Part shown: positions 1 through 8,489 of the stretch, one piece after another
How positions within the stretch are numbered: the stretch's first letter is position 1
Layout of the letters: every line of letters starts with the position of its first letter
DNA from: an uncultured bacterium
Lineage (GTDB): Bacteria; Bacillota; Clostridia; Lachnospirales; Lachnospiraceae
Length of the DNA stretch: 64,000 nucleotides
NCBI GenBank assembly: GCA_947243845.1
Contig: CAMXIF010000001.1
Coordinates: forward strand, 124,001 to 188,000
Direction: 5' to 3'
Program-made: the position numbers and the translations under genes
The notes under the pieces: model-generated
What the model saw: only the letters and a program-made list of their open reading frames with translations
The model's database searches: none
What the model was told of the DNA's origin: nothing

Positions 1-415
1 ATTTGGGAGCCTGCATGGTACTGGTAGCGTAATGCTGGTTGCCGTTGCCGCCTTTGCCGCCCTTTAACAGAAGGAACCGGCGGTTTTCTCCGGACATATC
101 AGTAATGACCTTACCGCTCTGTGCCTCACGGATCACAGTGCCTTCCGGAACTTTGATAATGATATCCGTCCCGTTCTTGCCAGCACAATTCTTCTTACCG
201 CCCTCCTCACCGTTTGTAGCGCTGTATTTGCGGATATGACGGAAATCTGTGAGCGTATTTAAGCCGTTGTCCACCTCAAAGTAAACGCTGCCGCCATTGC
301 CGCCGTCACCGCCGTCAGGGCCGCCGTTTGGCACATATTTTTCCCGGCGGAAGGATACATGTCCATCTCCTCCCTTACCGCTCTTTACATGGATTTTTGC
401 GCGATCTGCAAACAT
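1..415 (-). CDS. obgE: GTPase Obg, N-terminal part (cut by window edge)
   Basis: Only the first 138 codons are present; the gene runs off the left end. The visible part is the glycine-rich Obg fold, starting MFADRAKIHVKSGKGGDGHV and containing GGPDGGDGGNGG, which is diagnostic for the Obg/CgtA family of ribosome-associated GTPases (50S assembly and stress control). The GTPase domain lies outside the window. The ATG at 413-415 follows an AGGAG ribosome binding site. It is the last visible gene of the rplU-prp-rpmA-obgE group, separated from rpmA by a terminator-like hairpin. The call is firm from sequence identity of the Obg fold. Confidence 0.96.
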   Translation of the reverse strand, partial: MFADRAKIHVKSGKGGDGHVSFRREKYVPNGGPDGGDGGNGGSVYFEVDNGLNTLTDFRHIRKYSATNGEEGGKKNCAGKNGTDIIIKVPEGTVIREAQSGKVITDMSGENRRFLLLKGGKGGNGNQHYATSTMQAPK

Positions 416-433
416 AACTTTCTCCTAAATCTG

Positions 434-466
434 AAAAAAAGCCCCAAACACCTAGATGTTTGGAGC
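434..466 (-). terminator. Intrinsic terminator or attenuator between rpmA and obgE
   Basis: Read on the minus strand, a 10-bp stem with one mismatch (441-450 paired to 457-466, 6-nt loop) is followed directly by seven U residues. It sits 13 bases after the rpmA stop and 18 bases before the obgE start, so it would reduce obgE transcription relative to rpmA rather than end the gene group. No separate obgE promoter fits in the space left. Confidence 0.8.
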
Positions 467-479
467 CGTTTCACTGGTC

Positions 480-764
480 TTATTTCTCCACAGGATATAC
501 GGAAGCCTGCTTCTTATCTCTTCCTTTTCTCTCGAAACGAAGAACACCGTCAACCAAAGCAAACAGAGTGTCATCTCCGCCGATACCTACATTATTGCCG
601 GGATGAATCTTGGTTCCGCGCTGTCTGTATAAGATATTTCCTGCTTTGACGAACTGTCCGTCAGCTCTCTTTGCACCTAATCTTTTCGCCTCGGAATCAC
701 GACCGTTCTTGGTGGAACCGACACCTTTCTTATGTGCAAAAAATTGAAGGTTCATATTTAACAT
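480..764 (-). CDS. rpmA: 50S ribosomal protein L27 (precursor with cleavable N-terminus)
   Basis: A 94-residue L27 with the conserved block [19 protein letters not shown] at residues 12-30. The N-terminus is [14 protein letters not shown], the Firmicutes-type extension that the protease Prp removes after FFA so that the mature tail can reach the peptidyl transferase centre. The start at 764 is chosen because it gives this canonical extension and has GAGGAGG nine bases upstream; a start 18 bases further out would be unusual. It lies directly downstream of prp, as is standard. Confidence 0.98.
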   Translation of the reverse strand: MLNMNLQFFAHKKGVGSTKNGRDSEAKRLGAKRADGQFVKAGNILYRQRGTKIHPGNNVGIGGDDTLFALVDGVLRFERKGRDKKQASVYPVEK

Positions 765-768
765 GGCA

Positions 769-1098
769 TTACACCTCCTCAAATGTCAATTTACAATATT
801 TTTGCCCGTACTGTTTTTCAACCTGACGCAAGCCGAGCACCAGAGAATCCATGAGTACTTTAGAGGACTCATTTATGGGCTGCTCAAACAGGCATTCGAT
901 GCGTCCTGCTCTGGCATTTTGCTTTACCTGTATCGGTTCTTTCGTGATTTCCTCGAAAGAATTGATGGTGTTGATGACCAACATGGAAACTGCGGCACAG
1001 ACGATATCCTTACCGCTGTCTGCATATCCCGCATGGCCTTCACAGGTAAACCCATGATATTCTCCTGCTGTTGTTTTATGAATTGTAATTCTGGTCAT
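769..1098 (-). CDS. prp: Ribosomal-processing cysteine protease Prp
   Basis: A 109-residue member of the Prp (YsxB, DUF464) family, which cleaves the N-terminal extension of L27. The catalytic pair is visible as His22 ([18 protein letters not shown]) and Cys34. It sits between rplU and rpmA as in other Firmicutes; its ATG overlaps the rplU stop as TAATG, which implies translational coupling. Substrate and enzyme genes are neighbours here, since L27 carries the matching FFA cleavage site. Confidence 0.96.
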   Translation of the reverse strand: MTRITIHKTTAGEYHGFTCEGHAGYADSGKDIVCAAVSMLVINTINSFEEITKEPIQVKQNARAGRIECLFEQPINESSKVLMDSLVLGLRQVEKQYGQKYCKLTFEEV

Positions 1099-1403
1099 TA
1101 TGCATTGATCTTATCAATCTGGACCTGTGTATACAGCTGTCTGTGACCATTTTTCTTGTGATAACCGGTCTTGCGCTTATACTTGTAAACGATGACTTTG
1201 CGAGCCTTACCCTGATCCATAACGGTTCCGGTCACGGTAGCGCCTGCTACATCGCCTGCAACTTTAAGTTCTTTGTCGCTGACAGCGATCACCTGGTCGA
1301 ATGTTACAGTCGTACCTACTTCAGCATCGAGTTTTTCAACTCTGATGATATCACCTTCGGATACTTTGTACTGTTTTCCGCCTGTTGCAATGATTGCGTA
1401 CAT
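1098..1403 (-). CDS. rplU: 50S ribosomal protein L21
   Basis: A 101-residue L21 beginning [18 protein letters not shown], with the family C-terminus [20 protein letters not shown]. The start at 1403 gives the normal length and is preceded by TAGGAGGTGC; the longer open frame upstream runs into the leader. First gene of the rplU-prp-rpmA-obgE group, expressed from a strong promoter and an L21-type leader. Confidence 0.98.
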   Translation of the reverse strand: MYAIIATGGKQYKVSEGDIIRVEKLDAEVGTTVTFDQVIAVSDKELKVAGDVAGATVTGTVMDQGKARKVIVYKYKRKTGYHKKNGHRQLYTQVQIDKINA

Positions 1404-1499
1404 ATGGCACCTCCTATTCATGAACACGAAGTTCATTTACTCGCTAACTGTGGTGACACCCATAAAAGGGCATACTTTTACCTCGTTATGCGGCATACT
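1404..1499 (-). ncRNA. L21 leader (ribosomal protein autoregulatory leader)
   Basis: About 95 untranslated bases lie between the rplU promoter and its start codon. The minus-strand transcript contains GCCGCAUAACGAGGU, CCCUUUUAUGGG and GUGUCACCAC, and a hairpin (UGAAC-UUCGU-GUUCA) just before the ribosome binding site. This resembles the L21 leader that precedes rplU in many Firmicutes, which is thought to bind L21 for feedback. The assignment is from memory of the family; a covariance-model search would settle it. Confidence 0.75.
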
Positions 1500-1504
1500 C
1501 ATTT

Positions 1505-1533
1505 ATCATATACATTTTATCCCAGTTTGTCAA
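1505..1533 (-). promoter_or_regulatory. Sigma-A promoter for rplU
   Basis: On the minus strand TTGACA (1528-1533), a 17-base spacer and TATGAT (1505-1510): near-perfect consensus. It starts the rplU transcript at about 1498, just downstream of the receiver gene stop, so the ribosomal protein genes are independent of the sensor genes upstream. Confidence 0.9.
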
Positions 1534-1541
1534 TGAATTTT

Positions 1542-1943
1542 TTATCTGTTTTCCATTCTTTTATCACATTCTTCTTTGAGAACGCGCTCTATTCTCTCAT
1601 GTAAGTCCTGTGTTTTAAAAGGTTTGAGCACATAATCATTTATTCCCAGTTTGGAACTCTCCACGATTGTCTGTTTCTCACGCTGCGATGTTAGCATAAT
1701 CACAGGAATATTTTGACAGTTCTCCATCTCCCGGATTTTACGTAATGTCTCAATGCCGTCCAAAGGAGCCATCTGCACATCCAGTAAAATCAGATCCGGC
1801 GGGGTTTTCTGTTTCAGATACTGCAAAGCACGCGTACCGGAATTCAGGGCAACTACCTCATAGGAGCCTTTAAATTCCTGTTCGATTGTAGCCAGGCTGA
1901 TGCTGTTATCATCCACAGCCAATATTGTCAACTTATTATCCAC
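1542..1943 (-). CDS. Stand-alone response regulator receiver protein
   Basis: A 133-residue single REC domain without an output domain. Asp11, Asp12, phosphoacceptor Asp55 (LILLDVQM) and Lys107 (VLKPF) are all present, so it should be phosphorylatable. The start is GTG at 1941-1943, preceded by AAGGAGG that lies inside the end of the upstream kinase gene; the kinase stop is only 6 bases from the GTG, so the two are cotranscribed. It is the likely final phosphoacceptor for the kinase Hpt domain. It may act by protein contact; the target is unknown. Confidence 0.93.
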   Translation of the reverse strand: MDNKLTILAVDDNSISLATIEQEFKGSYEVVALNSGTRALQYLKQKTPPDLILLDVQMAPLDGIETLRKIREMENCQNIPVIMLTSQREKQTIVESSKLGINDYVLKPFKTQDLHERIERVLKEECDKRMENR

Positions 1944-1949
1944 TTCTTT

Positions 1950-4817
1950 CTAATCCTCCTTCTGCATCTGTTCTATCAACTCACGCAGCATTTGTTCTGC
2001 TGCATCGTCTTCGTATAATTTGAGCTGCTCGCGGATCTTTTCCAGTTCTGTTTCGACTGCCGCTTCCAGCCGGTATTCCAACAGTGCCTCTATAGCGTGT
2101 GCACAGTCCTTGGATTGGAAATTTTCCAGACTGCTCAGGGCATTTTGAATTTCTTGCAGTAAATCTGCTCTGGCAATCTCTTTTTCCTTTACTTTTGTAT
2201 TTTCTGACTTGTGTTTTGTATCCAGATACGCCTGAATATGGTCTAATTGTTCTTTATATTCTGTCAGAAGTTTGTCGGCATGATTGTCAACAAAGGTGTA
2301 ATCTTCTCGTTTGACTGCCTGCTCCTGTTCTCTTGCCCTGTTGGAAACCTGCATGGCTCCCACATTGGCAGAAGCGCTTTTGAGTGCATGCACTTCTATC
2401 CCGTAGGCCTTATAATCCTTTTCCTCCCAGAGTTCATGTAAAACTTCAAGCTTTCTTCTGCCATCCAGACAGTACAGATTCAAGAGCTCATTAAATTCTT
2501 CCAGGCCGGCAGAATAATGTTCGGCCACTTCATCTGTGTTAATACCCTCAATAATAATATCCTGAAATTTCAGATAGTTATTATTGCTAGACTGTAAAGT
2601 GTTCATCCATCCGCCGCCAGCGATCCGTTTTTCATCCGGAATCCATCTAAGAAGCGCCATATGCAGAGTCTGTCTGTCAATGGGCTTTGTCAGAAAGTCT
2701 TGAAAACCGCTCGTCAAAAAGGTTTCTCGGACGCCTTCCATAGCATTGGCAGTCAGGGCAATGATGACCGGCTGTGTACCGTTTTCGCCACATTCGCCGC
2801 GGATATGCTCTACTGTTTCTATACCGTCCATGCCGGGCATCATATGATCCATGAAGATAATGTCAAATAGCGTTCCTTTGACAAACTGGATTGCCTCCAT
2901 GCCGCTTTCCGCCTCGGTTATTTCCAGATCATAGGTCTGCAGCAAAGATCTGGCAACTTTTCTGTTGATCATGTTGTCATCTACGATCAGTACCTTACAG
3001 TTCTTGGCGGTAAAGGGTTCCAATACTTTTTCATGCTGCATCTCTCCTTCCGGAACTTCGGATAGGGGTCTGCTGTCCACAACTTTTTGCAGGATATCTA
3101 CAATAAAGGTGGAGCCTTCTCCATATACGCTCTCCACTTTCACGGAACCATCCATTAATTCCGCCAGATGTCTGGAGATGGAAAGACCAAGACCGGTTCC
3201 TTCCACACTTCTGTTTCGCTTGGAGTCCAGCTGTCTAAAATTCTCAAAGATTTGTTCCAGATTCTCTTTTCGAATGCCGCAGCCGGTATCTTCCACTCGG
3301 AAGACCAGACGTTCCATATCCGGAACTTCGCTTGGCATACCGGAAACAGAGATTTTAACATGACCCTTTTTGGTAAATTTGAGCGCATTGTTTACCAGAT
3401 TGATCAGAATCTGTTTGATCCTGCCTTCATCGCCCAGGTAACGGCAGGGAATTGACATATCGAACTCGCTCAGCAGCATAAGTCCATGTTGAGAAGCAAC
3501 GATATCCATCATATTCAACACTTCATTGATAAGGGATTTGATATGGTATTCTGACAATGTCAGTTCCATTTTCCCGGCTTCAACTTTGGACAGATCAAGA
3601 ATATCATTGATCAATGCCAGAAGATTGCGGGAGGAGGATTTGATGTCACAGGCATAGCCATATACTTTCCGGCCCCTGCTTTCCTCCATGATAATATCGC
3701 TCAATCCAACAATAGCGTTCATTGGTGTTCGGATTTCATGGGACATATTAGCGAGGAAGGCGCTCTTGGCGATGTTAGCCTGCTCCGCCTGTTCCCGTAC
3801 CTGTTTGATCTCTTCAATATAATTTCTGGTCTCTGTCACATCCAGAATCAGGATCACATATCCCGTTGAATCCCCATATTGATCCAGAATCTGTTTCACA
3901 TGGCATTGATAAAAGCAGCCATTCAGACTAAACTCTTCTTTCCTGTCTGGGCCGAGGATATCCTTGGGAAATCCCTCCAGTTCCTCGATACGGAATCCTG
4001 TTGCCCATGCGTTTAAATTCTCAAAAATGCCTGCAGCCGCTGGATTATAGCTGATGATATGCCTGTGGTTGTCTATCGCAATGACGCCATCGCTCATACT
4101 GTCAAGCAAAATACCAGCAGCCAGACTGCTGAAATCATACACTTTCCTGCGCCAGATCAGAATAATCACGCTTGAAAGAATAAGTCCCAGTACAAAGGGC
4201 GTTGGGTCATATACACTGGTCAGCTTCATGATATAAGAAAACAGCACCACTACAGGGATAGCGGAAAGAAACAGAATCAGTCTATATTTTCTATCCTCAG
4301 CATAATCCGGTTTCTGAATACAGACACGGATCAGGACAGACAGTGTAAGGGCATAGGGAATGATTGTACCACAGGACATAAACAGCCAGTAACCGGGGCC
4401 GTATGACAGACTCAGATATCCATGACCGTCAGCCGTGAGCAGCCAATCTATCTGACTATAATAAATCTTATGTAAATCACAGGTAAAAACAAGGGCAAGA
4501 ATGAAAAAATCTATCACTCTCAAAAACCTTAAGAGTTTCTCCGGCACCTTCTCGAAGCAGTAGTTGTACATAAAATGACAATAAGTAATCGGAATGACCA
4601 AAGAACCAAGATACTGAAACTTGACGGCCACCAGTGCAGCCTCCACCGTAGGTGATGTCAATTCCAACAGATAACCGGCATTCTGAATCAGAGAACCCGT
4701 CAGGAAATATAGCATCAGCTTCTGCTCGCGGGAACCATCCCCTCTCAGCAGGAGAAATAATGCAAACGTAATAATAGAGATACCTACAATGCTAAGTCCA
4801 ATAAAAAAGATGTCCAT
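1950..4817 (-). CDS. Hybrid sensor histidine kinase (7TM-PAS-HisKA-HATPase-REC-Hpt)
   Basis: A 955-residue membrane sensor. Residues 1-225 hold about seven hydrophobic segments of the 7TM histidine-kinase N-terminal type; a PAS-like region spans about 235-330. The HisKA domain has phospho-His360 (FLANMSHEIRTPMNA); HATPase motifs are NNALKF (476-481), DTGCGI and GTGLGL. An internal receiver has Asp657 (IIFMDHMMPGMDG), and a C-terminal Hpt domain has His810 (HALKSASANVGA), followed by a charged, probably coiled-coil tail to 955. All sites of a His-Asp-His relay are intact, and the adjacent receiver protein offers the last Asp. The signal sensed cannot be read from sequence. Confidence 0.94.
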   Translation of the reverse strand: MDIFFIGLSIVGISIITFALFLLLRGDGSREQKLMLYFLTGSLIQNAGYLLELTSPTVEAALVAVKFQYLGSLVIPITYCHFMYNYCFEKVPEKLLRFLRVIDFFILALVFTCDLHKIYYSQIDWLLTADGHGYLSLSYGPGYWLFMSCGTIIPYALTLSVLIRVCIQKPDYAEDRKYRLILFLSAIPVVVLFSYIMKLTSVYDPTPFVLGLILSSVIILIWRRKVYDFSSLAAGILLDSMSDGVIAIDNHRHIISYNPAAAGIFENLNAWATGFRIEELEGFPKDILGPDRKEEFSLNGCFYQCHVKQILDQYGDSTGYVILILDVTETRNYIEEIKQVREQAEQANIAKSAFLANMSHEIRTPMNAIVGLSDIIMEESRGRKVYGYACDIKSSSRNLLALINDILDLSKVEAGKMELTLSEYHIKSLINEVLNMMDIVASQHGLMLLSEFDMSIPCRYLGDEGRIKQILINLVNNALKFTKKGHVKISVSGMPSEVPDMERLVFRVEDTGCGIRKENLEQIFENFRQLDSKRNRSVEGTGLGLSISRHLAELMDGSVKVESVYGEGSTFIVDILQKVVDSRPLSEVPEGEMQHEKVLEPFTAKNCKVLIVDDNMINRKVARSLLQTYDLEITEAESGMEAIQFVKGTLFDIIFMDHMMPGMDGIETVEHIRGECGENGTQPVIIALTANAMEGVRETFLTSGFQDFLTKPIDRQTLHMALLRWIPDEKRIAGGGWMNTLQSSNNNYLKFQDIIIEGINTDEVAEHYSAGLEEFNELLNLYCLDGRRKLEVLHELWEEKDYKAYGIEVHALKSASANVGAMQVSNRAREQEQAVKREDYTFVDNHADKLLTEYKEQLDHIQAYLDTKHKSENTKVKEKEIARADLLQEIQNALSSLENFQSKDCAHAIEALLEYRLEAAVETELEKIREQLKLYEDDAAEQMLRELIEQMQKED

Positions 4818-4934
4818 AGTTAAGAATCACCATATTATTTTATTATTCTTTAAAAACATTTATCTTTTATAAGCACATACTTATATTCATGATAACAGTT
4901 AATGCTTTTACTGTCCATACAAAACATTAAATTT

Positions 4935-5456
4935 TTACGGCCGCCGGATAGACAGCAAGGCATCGAATTCTTCATCATTGTAATAGAAAAATAAAAGAAT
5001 CCCCAGAAAGGCAACCCCGATGGTGATATAAATATCTGCCACATTGAATTTGGGAAAGTTAATGGGTACAAAATAGATAAAATCTACTACGTATTGATTG
5101 GATATACGATCGATCAGATTGCCAACGGCACCGCTCACAATAAAAAGCATGCAGATTCGCATACCATTAAAACGTTTCCCGTCAGGAAGCGTCATAAATT
5201 TCCAGATTATGATTAAGATCACTACACTGGTCAGAAGGATTAAAAAAACCTGTCTGCCGGCAAAGGAACTAAAAGCCGCTCCGGTGTTTTCCAGATAACT
5301 GAATTCCAGTATCCGGTCAAGAATGATGAAGCTGTCCTGCCCTTTCAGGTGTGTGACTGCCAGCTGTTTGGTGTATTGGTCAAAGCATAGCAGGATAAAT
5401 AGAGCCAATAGCGCCGCTATATTTTTTATCACATTTTGACGAGTAAAACTTTTCAT
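4935..5456 (-). CDS. lspA: Prolipoprotein signal peptidase (signal peptidase II)
   Basis: A 173-residue integral membrane aspartic protease that removes lipoprotein signal peptides after lipid attachment. Four membrane segments are visible. The family motifs are ENTGAAF (56-62), GAVGNLIDR with catalytic Asp116 and FNVADIYI with catalytic Asp141. The short gap of 117 bases to the kinase gene downstream is AT-rich with no gene; it may hold the kinase promoter, but I see no clear consensus. Lipoproteins in this window, such as the one at 52393-53022, would be substrates. Confidence 0.97.
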   Translation of the reverse strand: MKSFTRQNVIKNIAALLALFILLCFDQYTKQLAVTHLKGQDSFIILDRILEFSYLENTGAAFSSFAGRQVFLILLTSVVILIIIWKFMTLPDGKRFNGMRICMLFIVSGAVGNLIDRISNQYVVDFIYFVPINFPKFNVADIYITIGVAFLGILLFFYYNDEEFDALLSIRRP

Positions 5457-5516
5457 GAAAAAGATATTTCCTTTCTATTCTGTTACATGCGTCCTTACTG
5501 CCATATTTTAAGGGCG

Positions 5517-6065
5517 TCATTTAATCGTAAAGAAGTATGCGGCAATCTGTGCCCTGGAACTGAATTCCTCCGTTTCCAGAAGTTCCCGGACTTCCTCTTT
5601 GGTGTAGAATTTAGCATCGATCTGTTCGTTTTCCGAAGTATGATCTTCGAAACTGCCTTCAACATCCACAAAGACAATCTGTGTCTTAACATCGGAAAAA
5701 GCCACTGCAGCAAAAGATGGCGGCAGGATACAGCGGATCCTGCGAACAGACAGTCCGGTCTCCTCATATAGTTCCCTCTGAATACATTCTTCCAGAGATT
5801 CGCCCTCTTCGATCATCCCTGCACACAGATTATAGATCAGGCGGTTGACACCCATGCGAAACTCCCGCAGAAGGAGCATTTTATCTTCATAGTAAGCCAC
5901 GATGGAAACGCCGCTCATCTTCTGTCCGATCATATCAGGACCGGTTATCTCATTATGGCTGACAATTTCGTATTTTTTCTCACGTCCTGCCTTGTTTCGA
6001 TAGGTCAGTTCATAATTTTTGAGATATTTACCATCTTTGACCTTTTCCATTTTTAAAAGTTCCAT
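5517..6065 (-). CDS. NUDIX hydrolase, ADP-ribose pyrophosphatase type
   Basis: A 182-residue protein with a complete Nudix box at residues 83-105 (GMIEEGESLEECIQRELYEE followed by TGL), which binds the divalent metal and cleaves nucleoside diphosphate-X compounds. The region before the box resembles ADP-ribose pyrophosphatases (NudF type), but substrate cannot be fixed from sequence. It begins one base after the RNase G stop codon, so it is translated from the same message. A second in-frame ATG five codons downstream is possible. Confidence 0.9.
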   Translation of the reverse strand: MELLKMEKVKDGKYLKNYELTYRNKAGREKKYEIVSHNEITGPDMIGQKMSGVSIVAYYEDKMLLLREFRMGVNRLIYNLCAGMIEEGESLEECIQRELYEETGLSVRRIRCILPPSFAAVAFSDVKTQIVFVDVEGSFEDHTSENEQIDAKFYTKEEVRELLETEEFSSRAQIAAYFFTIK

Positions 6066-6066
6066 A

Positions 6067-7260
6067 TCAGTTGTCCTTTCTCATCTGCTCTGCAAAGCAG
6101 GAGTCTACCTTTTTACGGGTCAGTTCCATCAACCCAAGTCCCGTCATATCTACCACATTGGCGGTTACAGGATCCTGCCGTAAAAGTTTTCTCATGTATT
6201 CCATAAGCAGTATCTCATGTTCTTTATGTTCCAGATTAATAAAATCTACCAGGATCATGCCGGAAAGATTTCTGGCCCGCAGCTGCAGGGCGATCATCTC
6301 CGCTGCCTCCCGGTTGATTTTCATAAAGGTCTCTTCCGGATTTTGGCCGGTCTCACACTTACCGGTGTTGACATCGATGGAAATCAGGGCTTCTGTCGGC
6401 TCGATGACCAAATACCCGCCGGATTTTAACCAGACCTTTTTATCCAGAAGTTCCTGGATGCGCATCTCCACCGAATAGAGTTTATAAAGCGGAAGCCGAC
6501 TATCCTTATACAGGCGGATTGGAATATCTGTGTCCTTGAAAAATGCCTGTAGTGTCTCGTATACGTCAGGAAGATCCGTGACAATCTCATCGTATTCCGG
6601 CCGGTAAGCATTTTGGATAAAGGTGATATAATCGGGCTGGCTGCGGTACAGACAGCTGTAACAGGTGCGTTTGTCCGCTATCTCAAGAATATGGGTGAGT
6701 GTTTCGGCAAGTTTCTCTGCTTCGTCAAGCAATGGGGTATCCTCGGTCAGGGTTCCGGCATTGGTGCGCACAATGACCTGATAGCGTTCTGAAAGCGTTT
6801 GCAGGGCTTCTTGACTGCGAAATCTGCTCTGCAGCTTTTTGCTTAACTTGGAAGATACCTGGATGATATTTTTTCCGGAGCAGCGTGTACTGATTACTGC
6901 ATAACGCCCGGACAGGGATAGTCTGGTCGTTACACCTGCAAGTTTTGTTTTCATGGGTTCTTTGGCAACCTGCACCAATATTTCATCTCCGGTCTTTAAG
7001 GTACCGTCCGGCTTGCGGTTTACTATGAAAGCGCCGGCAGCATCAGCCATAGGGAGAAAGGTCAGATATTTGTCGCCTAAATCTATGAAAGCTGCGTTGA
7101 TATTCCGGGAAATATTTTGTACTTTACCGATGTAAATATCCCCCACTGCGATAGTTTTGTCGTGCCGTGCCCGTGCGGAAAGAATCTGATTGCCGCTTAG
7201 AAGAATACTGAGGAGTTTGTCATGTAATTTTAGAATAAGAATTTTGCCGTCTTTGCACAT
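6067..7260 (-). CDS. rng: Ribonuclease G/E family endoribonuclease
   Basis: A 397-residue Rng/RNase E catalytic protein involved in rRNA and mRNA processing. An S1-like region spans about residues 36-110 (GDIYIGKVQNISRNINAAFI), and the catalytic DNase-I-like fold contains SIDVNTGKCE and MILVDFIN, which hold the metal-binding aspartates. It lacks the Zn-link cysteines and C-terminal scaffold of RNase E. The start at 7260 is chosen for AAGGAG nine bases upstream; the longer open frame has no ribosome site. In many Clostridia this gene sits between the radical SAM pair and rplU; here other genes intervene on both sides. Confidence 0.93.
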   Translation of the reverse strand: MCKDGKILILKLHDKLLSILLSGNQILSARARHDKTIAVGDIYIGKVQNISRNINAAFIDLGDKYLTFLPMADAAGAFIVNRKPDGTLKTGDEILVQVAKEPMKTKLAGVTTRLSLSGRYAVISTRCSGKNIIQVSSKLSKKLQSRFRSQEALQTLSERYQVIVRTNAGTLTEDTPLLDEAEKLAETLTHILEIADKRTCYSCLYRSQPDYITFIQNAYRPEYDEIVTDLPDVYETLQAFFKDTDIPIRLYKDSRLPLYKLYSVEMRIQELLDKKVWLKSGGYLVIEPTEALISIDVNTGKCETGQNPEETFMKINREAAEMIALQLRARNLSGMILVDFINLEHKEHEILLMEYMRKLLRQDPVTANVVDMTGLGLMELTRKKVDSCFAEQMRKDN

Positions 7261-7377
7261 TATGTGGGACTCCTTAATTAATCGAGCAGACTCTATAAGC
7301 GGTAAAACCACTGCAAGGACTATGTTGCCATAGCCCTTGTGTGTTGTCAATGTGTTTTCATAAAAAGATAAGTGACA

Positions 7378-7692
7378 TTAAAGTTTATATTTTACGGCGG
7401 TTCCGTAAGCGATAACCTCAGCAGCGCCCTGCATAATGGACGATGACGCATAGCGGATGTTGATAATAGCATCCGCTTCTAAAGCTTCCGCCTCATCCAC
7501 CATCCGTTTGATGGCAATCTGCCTTGCCTGGTTGAGCATTTCTGTATATTCTTTCAGTTCGCCGCCCACAAGGGTCTTAATGCCGGCCATGAAATCACGT
7601 CCTACGTTTCTGCACTGCACAACGTTTCCTTTGACAATGCCTAAAGTCTCTAATTCTTTTCCGGTAATATAATCAGTATTTACGAGCAACAT
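7378..7692 (-). CDS. YbjQ/UPF0145 family protein
   Basis: A 104-residue member of the YbjQ (UPF0145) family, a small homopentameric fold of unclear role often named heavy-metal-binding domain protein. Typical features are VNTDYITGKELETLG at the N-terminus, the block GGELKEYTEML and a C-terminus rich in AEVIAYGTAV. The ATG at 7692 follows AGGAGGAGAAGAGG and overlaps the end of the merR gene by 20 bases, so expression should follow the MerR-type promoter. The function in this organism is unknown. Confidence 0.88.
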   Translation of the reverse strand: MLLVNTDYITGKELETLGIVKGNVVQCRNVGRDFMAGIKTLVGGELKEYTEMLNQARQIAIKRMVDEAEALEADAIINIRYASSSIMQGAAEVIAYGTAVKYKL

Positions 7693-8314
7693 CCTCTTCT
7701 CCTCCTTCAATCTCTTTCATTCTCTGTAACAGTACGGTGGTGATCGACATAATCATGACAACGGGGATTAGGATAAGCAATCCTGCTGACCACAGGGATA
7801 TGGACGCCGTCAGATAGGCCCAGATCACAGCGGCAATAATTCCCATCATCATCACAATAAACAAAGAGCTGAAAATCATAGGCGCCAGTTTCTTGTGCAT
7901 GATATCGTGTCTGCTTACGTTTAAGAATTTTGTGCCTTCTTGTTCCATTTCTACCATCCTTTCTAAGTATTGATCAGGAGAAAAGGTGGCATACTGACAT
8001 GTTTCTTCGCTTAGAAGCCGGCACAGGCGGGTGGTTTCTTCAAGGCTTGCTCTTTCCCTTTCTAAGAGAATGACCTGTCTTTGCAGGGCGTCAGAGAGAA
8101 TCAGATCACCTTTCTGGATTCTTCTGATCTCTACCAGGGGAAGTGACAATTTACGAAGCATTTTAATTTTCTTTAGTTCAATCACATCTTCTTCAGAATA
8201 ATCACGGTAGCCGTTTTCCAGATTGCGTTTGGGGCTCAGCAAACCTTGCTGTTCATAGAACCGGATATTCTTTTTGGTGATGTCTACCTGTTGTTCTACT
8301 TCATTGATCTTCAT
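7673..8314 (-). CDS. MerR family regulator with C-terminal membrane segments
   Basis: A 213-residue protein. Residues 1-70 are a MerR winged helix (MKINEVEQQVDITKKNIRFY, then EQQGLL), followed by a coiled dimerisation helix, and then two strongly hydrophobic segments near residues 150-195. The membrane tail replaces the usual ligand-binding domain, so it may sense an envelope signal. The start at 8314 has AAGGAGG nine bases upstream. It is preceded by its own 19-bp-spacer promoter and overlaps the next gene, ybjQ. The inducing signal is not evident; no cysteine set for metal binding is seen. Confidence 0.9.
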   Translation of the reverse strand: MKINEVEQQVDITKKNIRFYEQQGLLSPKRNLENGYRDYSEEDVIELKKIKMLRKLSLPLVEIRRIQKGDLILSDALQRQVILLERERASLEETTRLCRLLSEETCQYATFSPDQYLERMVEMEQEGTKFLNVSRHDIMHKKLAPMIFSSLFIVMMMGIIAAVIWAYLTASISLWSAGLLILIPVVMIMSITTVLLQRMKEIEGGEEDVARKY

Positions 8315-8359
8315 GAAACTTCCTCCTTGCCGGATTGCCGGTTTTCTCCTGTTACGGAC

Positions 8360-8390
8360 AGAATAAGGCTTCCACAAGGTGGAAGGTCAA
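8360..8390 (-). promoter_or_regulatory. MerR-type promoter-operator with 19-bp spacer
   Basis: On the minus strand TTGACC (8385-8390) and TATTCT (8360-8365) are separated by 19 bases. The spacer is nearly filled by a perfect 7-3-7 inverted repeat, CTTCCAC-AAG-GTGGAAG on the plus strand (8369-8385). An overlong spacer around a dyad is the hallmark of MerR-activated promoters, in which the regulator twists the DNA. Transcription would start near 8353 and run into merR and ybjQ. Confidence 0.88.
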
Positions 8391-8489
8391 GAGAAATTTT
8401 ATATTTTTGCGGGTAATTTTAATTTCCTGATATTATCAAGGGTGATCAGCTCCCATTGCCCGGGATGATCCAAGGCGTTTATCCATTTG

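Noticed and set aside
7261-7350. Longer RNase G start at 7350
   Set aside because: The added 30 residues are not family-like and lack a ribosome site; ATG 7260 has AAGGAG.
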